A stretch of DNA of 64,000 nt from Cyclobacteriaceae bacterium (lineage in GTDB: Bacteria; Bacteroidota; Bacteroidia; Cytophagales; Cyclobacteriaceae). Below, in pieces: positions 19,180 to 28,879 of the stretch (the first letter of the stretch is position 1; the number at the start of each line of letters is the position of its first letter). Position numbers and translations under genes: made by a program. The DNA lies in assembly GCA_028278585.1 (NCBI GenBank), contig JANQEC010000067.1, positions 1 through 64,000 of the forward strand, in the 5' to 3' direction. A model generated the notes under the pieces. It made no database searches and was not told the origin of the DNA. It saw only the letters and a program-made list of their open reading frames with translations.

Positions 19180-20544
19180 TTGTACTTTGTGCGTAGTGCG
19201 AGGAGAAGCGGGTTCAAAATCACATGGATTTTAACCATTTTTCTGGTTTCAATCCTTTGGACGGACGGATCTAGCCAGGTAATTACAACGTCTTCCGACA
19301 GCTACTTCTGTCCTCCCTGTGGATGCACTGCAGATCATCTGGTCTTCACTTCACCCGGTCAATGCACGCACTGTTCCATGCAGCTGATAAAGGTAGAGTC
19401 CGGATATAGAGGTGAGGCACAGGCGTCACTCGCACGGGTTTTCCAGAATGGGAAGGTATACTCCAAAATGTATGTTCGGATTATCTATCCTCTTATCATC
19501 TTTGAGCTGATCTTTGCTCTACTGCTATTTACTCAAGTGGGAAAAAGTCAGCGATTCATTTTTTTTTCCATATTCATTTTCTCCATTTCCCTCTACATGT
19601 TGAAGTTCCAACTATACGGTACGGTATACGCTTTGACATCGTCAAGAATTGCACTCTTTATTCCGATCTCATTTCTGCTCCTGGTTTGGCCTTCGCTCTA
19701 TTTTTTCCTGAGACAAAGCGTTGAAAAAAAAGCGATTCCCATCCAGGAACTTATGGTTCATTTTGCTCCGGGAGCTTTGTTTTGGGTTTTTCAGATAGCC
19801 TCGTTTCTGATGTACCCATTGAGTGAGAAGCTCATTTACAACTCTTTTGACTCGGTTCTGGTCCCGATTGAGCAGGTCCTCTTTGTACTTGGTGGATGCT
19901 ATTATGGCTGGAAAATTTTAAAAATTCGCGAGGTTGTCATGCAGAAAAATTCCAATGCATCCTTACGTCTGAGATATGGCATTTTCACCGCATTCGTTTT
20001 TGCCGTTACAATGCTTCTAAGCTTGATGCTTTTTACCAATTTCTTTCTCTACCAGGGACAGGTCACCACACTCGATTATCACCTTCTTTGGTTGATGTTT
20101 ACCTTATTCGTACCCTGGTTTTGTTACGAAGCCTGGAGAAACAGGGACGCTTTCATGTTGATTACAGGTCAAGTCTACAGATTATCCGATCAAAAAGTCG
20201 GTGCATTGAAAGACAAGTTCGATCAAATTCTCAGGGACGGGAGAACAATTAAAGACCCCACACTGGGCCTTGCGAATATTGCAGAGCTATTAGAAGTTAG
20301 TCCAAGGGAAATAACGGAATTGATACGAAGGGCTTATCAATCTAATTTCTATGAGGTAGTCAATTCTAGTCGGGTGGAAATGGTCAAGACTAAACTCTTG
20401 CAATCGGATTTTGACCACCTGACCAATGAGGCCATTGGGCAACTGTGCGGTTTTAGATCAAAAACCACTTTTATCAAAGCATTTAGGACAGTTACGGGGC
20501 TGACCCCTGGTCAGTATAAGGAAAATCATAAAGCATCTGCCTGA
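19180..20544 (+). CDS. Membrane-embedded AraC-family regulator with N-terminal Cys-rich metal-binding-like motif
   Basis: YFCPPCGCTADHLVFTSPGQCTHCSMQLI; multiple TM helices; C-terminal AraC HTH (FYEVVNSSRVEMVKTKLL...GQLCGFRSKTTFIKAFRTVTGLTPGQYKE). Start codon uncertain (TTG/GTG). Confidence 0.88.
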   Translation: MYFVRSARRSGFKITWILTIFLVSILWTDGSSQVITTSSDSYFCPPCGCTADHLVFTSPGQCTHCSMQLIKVESGYRGEAQASLARVFQNGKVYSKMYVRIIYPLIIFELIFALLLFTQVGKSQRFIFFSIFIFSISLYMLKFQLYGTVYALTSSRIALFIPISFLLLVWPSLYFFLRQSVEKKAIPIQELMVHFAPGALFWVFQIASFLMYPLSEKLIYNSFDSVLVPIEQVLFVLGGCYYGWKILKIREVVMQKNSNASLRLRYGIFTAFVFAVTMLLSLMLFTNFFLYQGQVTTLDYHLLWLMFTLFVPWFCYEAWRNRDAFMLITGQVYRLSDQKVGALKDKFDQILRDGRTIKDPTLGLANIAELLEVSPREITELIRRAYQSNFYEVVNSSRVEMVKTKLLQSDFDHLTNEAIGQLCGFRSKTTFIKAFRTVTGLTPGQYKENHKASA

Positions 20545-20657
20545 TTTTGATTGTAATCATCTCATTCCTATCTGGACCATTTGCCAGCAACTGAACTTAC
20601 GCAGGTCCAACAAATCATTCTTAAGTAGATACACAACGTTTGGTTTGTGAAAAAGAC

Positions 20658-21920
20658 ATGCGGGCAACTTTCATATTTCTTTTGAGCAATCTGTTGATCA
20701 CCTGTGCACAGGCACAATGTGACACCACACTTCCCAATTCGAGAGACGGTTCATTCTCACCGGATGGGAATCAAATCGTGTTTTCATCTTCAAGAAATGG
20801 TAATCAAGACATCTATATAATGAATAGTAACGGAACGGACCAAAAATGGCTGGCCGGAACAAAAAATGCGGACTATTATCCAACTTTTACTCCAGACGGA
20901 AAATACATTGTCTTTGACTCCTATGGTGATGGAACAGCTTCTATCATTATCATGAAGGCAGATGGGACGGATCTAAGGCAACTAACTGATCCAAATAAGT
21001 TTAATACCGACCCAAGAGTCTCGCCTGATCAAAGCAAGATTCTCTTTTATGGGAAAGAGGAAGGCTCTGATCACATTTTTGTCATGGATCTTGATGGACA
21101 AAACGTGAGAAGATTAACGCATACCAAAGGCAATGAACGTACACCTGTTTGGTCGCCTGATGGAAAAAAAATCGTGTTCATTTCCGGAAGAGACGGCAAC
21201 CGTGAGGTCTATACCATGCTTGCTGACGGTTCAAACCAGGTGAAAATCACTGATAATGCCGGTCCGGATCTTGTAGCAAGTTGGTCACCTGATGGACGGA
21301 AAATCTTGTTTTATGGAAAGAATCAGCCTCGATCTGTGAATCCTCTCGAAGAAACCGAAATCCTGACGATCAACCCGGACGGTACGGAGCGGGAAAACCT
21401 GACTAAGGACAACTTTCCGGATCAAGGCCCTACCTTTTCTCCTGATGGACAAAAAATTCTGTACACTTCCTGTCGGGGCAATCGCGAGCTGTTCATGATG
21501 AACAAAGATGGAAGTAGCAAGCGTCAATTGACGTTCTCGCTCGACAAGGATTCCAAAGAAGTAGCTGCAATTCAAAAGGTTGTCTTCAAGTCCTACATCC
21601 ACCCCATTTACTACGACGCAAGCCTTGAGCATCTCAAAGAAGGAATCCACGAAGAATTCAATATGTATGTGTTACATCATAACAGGCTCTCAAAAAGATC
21701 AAGAGACCAGTGGATAGAAAAACTAAGAAACGTGAGAAAATCTAACCGCTCATCCAGCAACTATACCTATACATTCGATCAAGTAGATTTTGAAGGTCAA
21801 ACAGCCTTCGTCAAACTGATCATATTCCAAAAAGGAGAAAAGAAATTCATTGATTACCTGTGCCTATACAAATTCAATCAGGACTGGAAGGTCATGACCA
21901 AATTGTTCACGATGAAGTAG
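20658..21920 (+). CDS. Secreted TolB-like / WD40-like (PD40) beta-propeller protein with C-terminal NTF2-like or lumazine-type extension
   Basis: Repeated SPDGxxIxF motifs: FSPDGNQIVFSS, WSPDGKKIVFISG, WSPDGRKILFYG, FSPDGQKILYTS; signal peptide MRATFIFLLSNLLITCAQA. The C-terminal domain assignment is a guess. Confidence 0.85.
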   Translation: MRATFIFLLSNLLITCAQAQCDTTLPNSRDGSFSPDGNQIVFSSSRNGNQDIYIMNSNGTDQKWLAGTKNADYYPTFTPDGKYIVFDSYGDGTASIIIMKADGTDLRQLTDPNKFNTDPRVSPDQSKILFYGKEEGSDHIFVMDLDGQNVRRLTHTKGNERTPVWSPDGKKIVFISGRDGNREVYTMLADGSNQVKITDNAGPDLVASWSPDGRKILFYGKNQPRSVNPLEETEILTINPDGTERENLTKDNFPDQGPTFSPDGQKILYTSCRGNRELFMMNKDGSSKRQLTFSLDKDSKEVAAIQKVVFKSYIHPIYYDASLEHLKEGIHEEFNMYVLHHNRLSKRSRDQWIEKLRNVRKSNRSSSNYTYTFDQVDFEGQTAFVKLIIFQKGEKKFIDYLCLYKFNQDWKVMTKLFTMK

Positions 21921-21943
21921 AAAAAAACTATCTTAACAAGGCC

Positions 21944-23293
21944 ATGAAATCACCCAAGTGCTTGGTAATTCAACTTTTCTTTCTGCTAGTTGCAGTGATG
22001 AGTTTTGCTCAGGTGAATGAACTTGAATCGAGGATGGACACCTATCTTGAGCCACTTCTCAAGAGTAACAATTTTAGCGGTTTCATTCTTATCGCTGAAA
22101 AAGGAGAAATTATAGTTAGTAAAGGGTACGGCTATTCTGATATTGAACTCAAAAAGGAGAATTCAGCCAATACCAAATTTCAGATAGCATCACTTTCAAA
22201 AACATTTACTGCAACAGCTGTTTTACTCCTGTTGGAAAGGGGGGAACTGAAACTCAGTGATCCGATTGTAACCTATGTTCCCGAGTTGGAGAACTACAAG
22301 GATGTGACTATTCACCATCTGCTCAATCATACTTCAGGCATTCCTGATATTAACCGACAGGAAATTTATAAGAAGATTCACCGCTCACCCCAAACGACGA
22401 CCAGCCTGATCGACATAATAAAAGAATTCGAACCAAGTTTCAAGCCAGGTGAAAAAGCATATGCCTACAGTAACTCGAATTACAACATTCTGGCACGAAT
22501 CATCGAGATCTCATCAAATACAGATTATGGTGACTTCCTGCAACGGAACTTTTTCGAAAAATTGGAAATGATCAATTCTGGTCATCGGGGAGAAATGGAC
22601 CAAGCAATCAAAAATCTTGCAAAGGGATATGTACCTTCGGGAGGATATACTTCGGTAGAAAATGCACCATATCTCGACTGGTCGGTAAAGACGGGAAATG
22701 GGTCGCTCTACTCGACATCAGAAGATCTTCTAAGATGGGTGAAAGCCCTTATGTCAGGTCAGGTTTTAAGTCCTACAACATTGCAATTAATGAAAGACAA
22801 TAGGTATGGGTGGTTCGTAGGAGAAAAATTGGACGAGGAGGTCATTTATATGAACGGAAGTAGTCCTGGATATAATGGATACTTTGGCTATTTCCCAAGC
22901 CTGGAGTTAACTATAGTTGTTCTTGGGAACCATGACATAGCACTTTCCACTACAATAGGCAATGGACTTTTCTTCATTCTGAATGATCAGAATCCAGATC
23001 CCTTTCCCTCACTGGAACCTTATCCGGTCAGTAAAAAATTCATAAGTAGCATTGAGGGTGAGTATAAATTCCCATATTATACAATTGAGATTATCAGAGG
23101 AAAGAAACAAATCTCTTACAGAGGTGGATATCCCTACTATGATGTCTCGATGATACCAATAGAAAAGAACAAACTATTCAATCGCTTTTTCTGGACCTTC
23201 CTAATACTAGAACGAGATGAAGACGAGAAGGTCATATCCATACATTGGGAAGGTAATCCCAATCAAAAGGGAACAAGAGTGACGAAAGATTAA
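21944..23293 (+). CDS. Serine hydrolase (class C beta-lactamase-like / penicillin-binding)
   Basis: SLSKTFTA (SxxK), YSNSNYN (YxN), HHLLNHTSGIPD motif; signal peptide; likely start 21944. Confidence 0.9.
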   Translation: MKSPKCLVIQLFFLLVAVMSFAQVNELESRMDTYLEPLLKSNNFSGFILIAEKGEIIVSKGYGYSDIELKKENSANTKFQIASLSKTFTATAVLLLLERGELKLSDPIVTYVPELENYKDVTIHHLLNHTSGIPDINRQEIYKKIHRSPQTTTSLIDIIKEFEPSFKPGEKAYAYSNSNYNILARIIEISSNTDYGDFLQRNFFEKLEMINSGHRGEMDQAIKNLAKGYVPSGGYTSVENAPYLDWSVKTGNGSLYSTSEDLLRWVKALMSGQVLSPTTLQLMKDNRYGWFVGEKLDEEVIYMNGSSPGYNGYFGYFPSLELTIVVLGNHDIALSTTIGNGLFFILNDQNPDPFPSLEPYPVSKKFISSIEGEYKFPYYTIEIIRGKKQISYRGGYPYYDVSMIPIEKNKLFNRFFWTFLILERDEDEKVISIHWEGNPNQKGTRVTKD

Positions 23294-23297
23294 TCCC

Positions 23298-25247
23298 CTA
23301 AATCAGAGTCACATCGGCAATCACCTCCAGCAAGGCTGGTCCATCATGATCAAAGACTTTTTTCATTGCGGCATCCAGGTCTTCTTTCTTCTCGACCTTT
23401 ATTCCAAGGGCGCCACAACCAGTCGCATATTCGGCGAATTGCGGATTGTGTAAATCGGTAGCCCAGACATCAAATTCTCCTGCCCGCTGTTCTTTGGAAA
23501 TTTTACCCAGTTCTGAGTTATTTAGAAGAATCAATTTTATCGGCATGTTGTATTTAACTGCAGTAGTGACTTCCGCCAGGTATTGGCAAAATCCACCATC
23601 ACCAGCGACCGCCATCACTGGTCGAGAATCGCCAACCGCTGCCCAGGCGCCCATTGCTGCCGGAAACGCAAAACCGATTGATCCAAGGTACCCGGACATC
23701 AAGAACGTATGCTCCTTGCTTTCGAAATATCGCCCTAACGAGTACGCATTGTTCCCAACATCCACACAAATAACAGCATTTTCAGGAGACAATCGATTTA
23801 GCGCATCGAAAATAGCAATTGAACTTACTCCCTTCCCGTGATCATCTTGCATCCGTCGCTCTTTTTCTGACTTCCATATTTTCCATCGTTCGGCTACCTC
23901 AGGACGTTGATCTACAGTATTCAGCTCTCCTCCAATTTCGTTTGTCAACCTTTCCACCGTTACTGAGATCTCTCCCCAGACCGGACAATCAACTGTATGA
24001 AACTTGCTTAGGGCTAAGCGATCAAAATCCACCTGAATCGTGGGTTTGTGATCTGTGATTCCCGTATGGTTCGAAAAAGAAGCTCCGAAGACACACAACA
24101 GATCACACTCATTCATGAACCAGGACGCGATTGGCGTACCACTTCGACCAAGCACACCGCATCCAAGCGGGTGATTATCCGGTATTTGACCTTTCCCCTT
24201 AAATGTGGTTAAAACCGGAGCGTTAATGCTTTCAGCAAAAGCGATAACAGCTTCCATATCAAACCTGGCTCCATGTCCAACAATAATCACAGGTCGTTTT
24301 GCGGTCTTGAACATTTCAATTGCCTTTTGAACACTTTCCTCCGGAGGATTGATTTTGTCACTTGTCATCCATCCTTCTGGATTTGTAGGCTTTTCATTTT
24401 CAGAAGCCACCACTTCTTGCACCTCATCAGGAAAAGTCAAATGGGATACGTCACGATTGATTATTGCATGTTTAACAGCCGTCCCCATCAAATGTACATG
24501 CTTGCTGTTGGCCTGAACTGAATGGTTGAATTCCGCCACTGCTCCAAAAGCTTTGACCAAGTCTACTTCCTGGAAATTCCCTGTTCCGATGACTTGAGTG
24601 GCAACTTGTCCCGTCAAAGCCAAAATCGGCGCCCGATCCACTTTGGCATCCCAAAGCCCGGTAAACATGTTGGTAGAGCCAGGGCCTGCAATGGCAAAGC
24701 ATGCCGCCGGCTTGCTTGTAAGTTTCCCATACGCCGAAGCTGCAAATGCTCCCGCTCCTTCATGTCGAATGCCATAGAAATCCAATTTCCCTTTTTCCGC
24801 TTGTCGGCGCAGGGCATCGGCAAAGCCCAGGTTGGAGTGACCAACCATTCCAAAGACTTTCGTTACACCCCAGTTGATCATAGTTTCGGCCATCACATCT
24901 GATATCGTGGTTTGATGCTTCTCTTCCTCTTCAATGCCGACATATACCGCATTGTCTTCAACTTTTGTGAGATAGGTCTCTACTCCACCGTCATCATAAC
25001 CTGGAGCAAGACCTGTGCAAGGATGATAATCCCAACCATGCCATGGACATCTGAGCAATCCGTTCTCAATACTTCCTTCCCCTAATGGTCCGCCCTGGTG
25101 AGGGCATTTATTATCCAATGCACAGATTTTTCCTTCGAAGTGAGTAAGACATATTCCCTGGTGCTCAGCCGTCACAGTCATGACCCTGCCTTCCGGAAGT
25201 TCCTCTACATTGTCCAGTACTTTATGCCATTTCATTTTGGTAGCCAT
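23298..25247 (-). CDS. Fusion: N-terminal Rieske [2Fe-2S] domain + ThDP-dependent enzyme (pyruvate oxidase/acetolactate synthase-like)
   Basis: Rieske CPHQGGPLGEG...CPWHGWDYHPCTG; ThDP Glu motif IRHEGAGAFAASAYG; AGDGGFCQYLAEVTTAVKYNMPIKLILLNN. Confidence 0.93.
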   Translation of the reverse strand: MATKMKWHKVLDNVEELPEGRVMTVTAEHQGICLTHFEGKICALDNKCPHQGGPLGEGSIENGLLRCPWHGWDYHPCTGLAPGYDDGGVETYLTKVEDNAVYVGIEEEEKHQTTISDVMAETMINWGVTKVFGMVGHSNLGFADALRRQAEKGKLDFYGIRHEGAGAFAASAYGKLTSKPAACFAIAGPGSTNMFTGLWDAKVDRAPILALTGQVATQVIGTGNFQEVDLVKAFGAVAEFNHSVQANSKHVHLMGTAVKHAIINRDVSHLTFPDEVQEVVASENEKPTNPEGWMTSDKINPPEESVQKAIEMFKTAKRPVIIVGHGARFDMEAVIAFAESINAPVLTTFKGKGQIPDNHPLGCGVLGRSGTPIASWFMNECDLLCVFGASFSNHTGITDHKPTIQVDFDRLALSKFHTVDCPVWGEISVTVERLTNEIGGELNTVDQRPEVAERWKIWKSEKERRMQDDHGKGVSSIAIFDALNRLSPENAVICVDVGNNAYSLGRYFESKEHTFLMSGYLGSIGFAFPAAMGAWAAVGDSRPVMAVAGDGGFCQYLAEVTTAVKYNMPIKLILLNNSELGKISKEQRAGEFDVWATDLHNPQFAEYATGCGALGIKVEKKEDLDAAMKKVFDHDGPALLEVIADVTLI

Positions 25248-25259
25248 AATTCTTTTGTC

Positions 25260-26519
25260 TTATGATTCATATTTCTTCAGTAGTCCTTTCACCACCCTCT
25301 CCACCGATAATCCTTGCACAAGTATTGAAAAGACCACAACCATGTAGGTTATAAATAAAATTAACTCTCTGTTTTGATCTACAGGTAACGTCAATGCTAA
25401 GGCGATGGAAATTCCACCACGAAGGCCCGCCCATGTGAGTACCACGAGTTCCCTGCTATTTGACCTATGCTGACTCGTCTGGACACTGTTGCCGATCATT
25501 GTTGCCACATACCTGCTAATTAAGACGATCAAAATAGCAGCCACACTAAGTAATGCATATGAGGCTTTGAAGTCTAGTACCAGGATTTCAATCCCGATCA
25601 ATACAAAAAGGATTGCGTTCAGCACTTCATCTATGATCATCCAGAAGGTATTCAGATTTAGTTTTAGTGTTTCAGGAAGGTCTTTTTTCGAAAGTCTGTT
25701 TCCAATCATGATTCCTGCTACCACGATTCCGAGCGCCCCGGAAACACCAATGATTTCTGCGAGTGCATAGCCAGCCATCACAATACCTAGTGTGATATGA
25801 ACTTCGATGATCGGCTCATCTTTTATCACTTTGAGGAACCAGATTCCGATGTAACCCAAAATCAGTCCAAGCAAAACACCACCCCCACCTTCAACCAAGA
25901 AGTCTTTAGCAATGCTAAGCGCACTCACCTCTTCTCCTCCATGTTCTGCACTTCCACCGGTGGCTATTGCAAGCAAAGTCAGAAACACTACGATTCCAAC
26001 TCCATCATTGAAAAGTGACTCCCCGATGATCTTTATTTCCAGTTTCTTCTTCACATTCGCTTTCTGCAAAAGACCCAGAACAGCAACCGGATCGGTTGGT
26101 GATATGAGTGCTCCGAAAACAAGCGCCTGTTTGAAATGCAATCCTGCATCAAAAAACCCTGCCACATAGTAAAACATGGTCCCAACCAGGAACGTGGAAA
26201 TCAGGATACCTACCGTAGCAAAAACAATAACAGGTGCCTTTTCTTCAAGCAGGTTGTCAAGGTTAACATGAATAGCTCCAGCAAAAAGCAGGAAGCCAAG
26301 CAAAAAATCGAAAAGGATGGTTCGAAAATCAATTTCCACTACCACACTACACACCTGATGAAACCAATTAAGATTGATGAGCTGCAAAGCTCCCAAAAGG
26401 CCAGAGACAATAATGGATAAAATCATCACACCAATTGTAGGTGGTAGCCTGAGCACTTTATGGTTGATAAAACTCAATAATGCTGAAACCGCAACGATCA
26501 ACGAAAAAATTGCAAACAT
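25260..26519 (-). CDS. CPA1-type Na+/H+ antiporter
   Basis: Multi-TM; GALISPTDPVAVLGLLQKANVKKKLEIKIIGESLFNDGVGIVVFLTLL; LTWAGLRGGISIALALTLP. Confidence 0.93.
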   Translation of the reverse strand: MFAIFSLIVAVSALLSFINHKVLRLPPTIGVMILSIIVSGLLGALQLINLNWFHQVCSVVVEIDFRTILFDFLLGFLLFAGAIHVNLDNLLEEKAPVIVFATVGILISTFLVGTMFYYVAGFFDAGLHFKQALVFGALISPTDPVAVLGLLQKANVKKKLEIKIIGESLFNDGVGIVVFLTLLAIATGGSAEHGGEEVSALSIAKDFLVEGGGGVLLGLILGYIGIWFLKVIKDEPIIEVHITLGIVMAGYALAEIIGVSGALGIVVAGIMIGNRLSKKDLPETLKLNLNTFWMIIDEVLNAILFVLIGIEILVLDFKASYALLSVAAILIVLISRYVATMIGNSVQTSQHRSNSRELVVLTWAGLRGGISIALALTLPVDQNRELILFITYMVVVFSILVQGLSVERVVKGLLKKYES

Positions 26520-26522
26520 ATC

Positions 26523-28136
26523 TTAACCAATTCCAGCGTAGTTGATACCTGTCAGTTTGTGCATGTCATAATCAAAAGTTGACAGGTCATCTTTATTGAA
26601 TTTAGAAATATCATCGTACCCACATGATCTTGCCACCACTTTGATCAGGTCCGTGCTGGCACTGAAAAAGTTATTGAGCTGGTTTGCAGAATTCTGAACA
26701 ATGAGCCTGGCACGAAGGTGGTCCTTTTGAGTAGCGACACCTACGGGACAGTTATTGGTATGACAGGCGCGCATTCCCAAACAACCAATTGCCTGAAGAG
26801 CGGAATTGGAAACGGCAATTGCGTCCGCACCGAGCATTAGTGCTTTCGAGAAATCCTCAGCAATCCTGAGTCCTCCGGTAACTACTAGAGTAACATCCTT
26901 AACTCCTTGCTCATCCATAAACTTTCGGGCCCTTGCCAATGCCGGAATAGTAGGCACATTGATATTATTTCTCAGTACCGTTGGAGCAGCGCCGGTTCCG
27001 CCTCCTCTTCCATCGAGTATGATATAATCAACGCCGGTCTCCAAAGCAAAAGCCATATCTTTTTCAAGATGACTGGCCGCGATCTTGAAACCTACTGGAA
27101 TACCACCTGATACTTTTCGTACTTCTTCTGCAAAATTTCGGAAATCAGCTACACCATTAAATTCAGGAAAAGTTGCAGGACTTATCGCTGATTGTCCGGG
27201 CTCCAACCCCCGCACTTCTGCTATCTCTCCTTGCACTTTATTTCCAGGTAAATGACCTCCGGTACCGGTTTTTGCTCCTTGCCCACCTTTGAAATGGAAT
27301 GCTTGCACTTTTTCAATTTTATCCCAGCTAAAACCAAATTGTGCTGAAGCCAGCTCATAGAAATACCTAGAATTGTTGGCCTGCTCATCGGGAAGCATCC
27401 CTCCTTCTCCGGAACAAATACCCGTTCCTGCCATTTCAGCCCCCTTAGAAAGGGCAATTTTTGCTTCTCTTGAAAGCGCGCCGAAACTCATGTCGGAAAC
27501 AAATAAAGGAATATCTAATTCCAGTGGCTTTTTAGCTTTCGGTCCTATGACAACCTTTGTTGCCACTTCATCCTCATCTAGCAAAGGTTTTTTGTGAAGT
27601 TGAGCAGGTAAAAACTGAATATCCTCCCACTTAGGCAATGTATTTCTATCAACACCCATGGCTTCTGTAAATCCATGATGTCCGAGTTTCGTGAGCCCAT
27701 CTTTAGCAAGCGTAGATATCTGTCTTGTATAAGGTTCTGTATCCTCAGGGTGAGTATCTGCATAAAGGCCTTGATATGAATCTCGATCAAATGGCTGAGG
27801 GTTATGTTTTTGAAATGCAACGATCTCAGCTTTATCTACACAAACAAATCCATCTGAAATGATCCCTGTAAATTTCTCAAGCTTCTCGCTATTATTGTAC
27901 GAACTAACTCCTGTATCATAACGATAATCCCAATTGTGAAGGCCGCAGACAATATTATCTCCTATGATCGTTGCATCCGACATTAACGCTCCACGATGCT
28001 GACATCTACCATACAACACGGAAACATTGTCTCCATACTTCACGATCACCAAGTCTGTTTGTTCAGCTAATGCATAGGTGGGGGTTTTTTCTTTCAGATC
28101 AGACAGTTTGATCAGTTGAATTAAATCTTTAGACAT
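26523..28136 (-). CDS. Fusion: N-terminal Rieske [2Fe-2S] domain + FMN-binding glutamate synthase-like (GltB central domain) protein
   Basis: Rieske YGRCQHRGALMSD...VCGLHNWDYRYDTG; FMN/GltS motifs SDMSFGALSREAKIALSKGAEMAGTGICSGEGGML, GGQGAKTGTGGHLPG, DGRGGGTGAAP; 3Fe-4S type CLGMRACHTNNCPVGVATQ. Confidence 0.93.
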   Translation of the reverse strand: MSKDLIQLIKLSDLKEKTPTYALAEQTDLVIVKYGDNVSVLYGRCQHRGALMSDATIIGDNIVCGLHNWDYRYDTGVSSYNNSEKLEKFTGIISDGFVCVDKAEIVAFQKHNPQPFDRDSYQGLYADTHPEDTEPYTRQISTLAKDGLTKLGHHGFTEAMGVDRNTLPKWEDIQFLPAQLHKKPLLDEDEVATKVVIGPKAKKPLELDIPLFVSDMSFGALSREAKIALSKGAEMAGTGICSGEGGMLPDEQANNSRYFYELASAQFGFSWDKIEKVQAFHFKGGQGAKTGTGGHLPGNKVQGEIAEVRGLEPGQSAISPATFPEFNGVADFRNFAEEVRKVSGGIPVGFKIAASHLEKDMAFALETGVDYIILDGRGGGTGAAPTVLRNNINVPTIPALARARKFMDEQGVKDVTLVVTGGLRIAEDFSKALMLGADAIAVSNSALQAIGCLGMRACHTNNCPVGVATQKDHLRARLIVQNSANQLNNFFSASTDLIKVVARSCGYDDISKFNKDDLSTFDYDMHKLTGINYAGIG

Positions 28137-28471
28137 GTGATAAATGAGGTTTGTTAGTAATCAGGTTAGCCGAGTCATTCAAAAGTACCTTCATAACAAT
28201 TTAGTCAATGTAGTCCACATTACATTCCTTACGAAAAGAGTCGGGGCAACAATTTCCCGTCAATTTGAACTTTTCAAGTTGACTTACGCGCAAGGGTACA
28301 ATTACCGTTAAATCAGAGCTAAATAAAGGGACCATTTTTACCCTGACACTTCCTCAATGAGCATTAGGCTTCTTCTATTTATTCAGAAGAAAAATAAAAC
28401 TCAAAAAGTTGATAACAATAACATAAAATCATTTGTGACATGATAGATTTGAGGGCCAGTTTTAATTTGCT

Positions 28472-28879
28472 GTGGTGAATAAACTTCAAAAAGTATTACT
28501 TGTAGATGACGATGATATCGTGAATTCGATCAACAAGGTAATTATTAAACATGCAAAATTTGCCGATGAGATCGTAGCTGAAACAATAGCTTCTAACGCT
28601 ATCAATTATATCAAAAATCAAAAGGAGGAAGGTTCTCTTCCAGAACTTATTTTTCTTGATATCAATATGCCTGAAATGGATGGATGGGATTTTGTAGATG
28701 AGTACGTGAAGTTAGGATTTGAAGAAAATGGTCCCCGGATCATCATGCTTACATCATCGATAAATCCTCGGGACGAAAACAGAGCTTCTTTGATCGACGA
28801 AATCACAGATTTCATGTCCAAGCCTCTTTCACCCGAAATTCTTGAAAGGATTTATGCTGAGCACTTCAGTACTAATTAA
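28472..28879 (+). CDS. Single-domain CheY-like response regulator
   Basis: VLLVDDDDIVN, LIFLDINMPEMDGWDFVDEY, IIMLTSS, DFMSKPL; GTG start. Confidence 0.9.
   Translation: MVNKLQKVLLVDDDDIVNSINKVIIKHAKFADEIVAETIASNAINYIKNQKEEGSLPELIFLDINMPEMDGWDFVDEYVKLGFEENGPRIIMLTSSINPRDENRASLIDEITDFMSKPLSPEILERIYAEHFSTN

Noticed and set aside
24522-24902. 126-aa plus-strand ORF (and neighbouring 23446-24058 ORFs)
   Set aside because: Antisense to the well-supported Rieske-ThDP gene.
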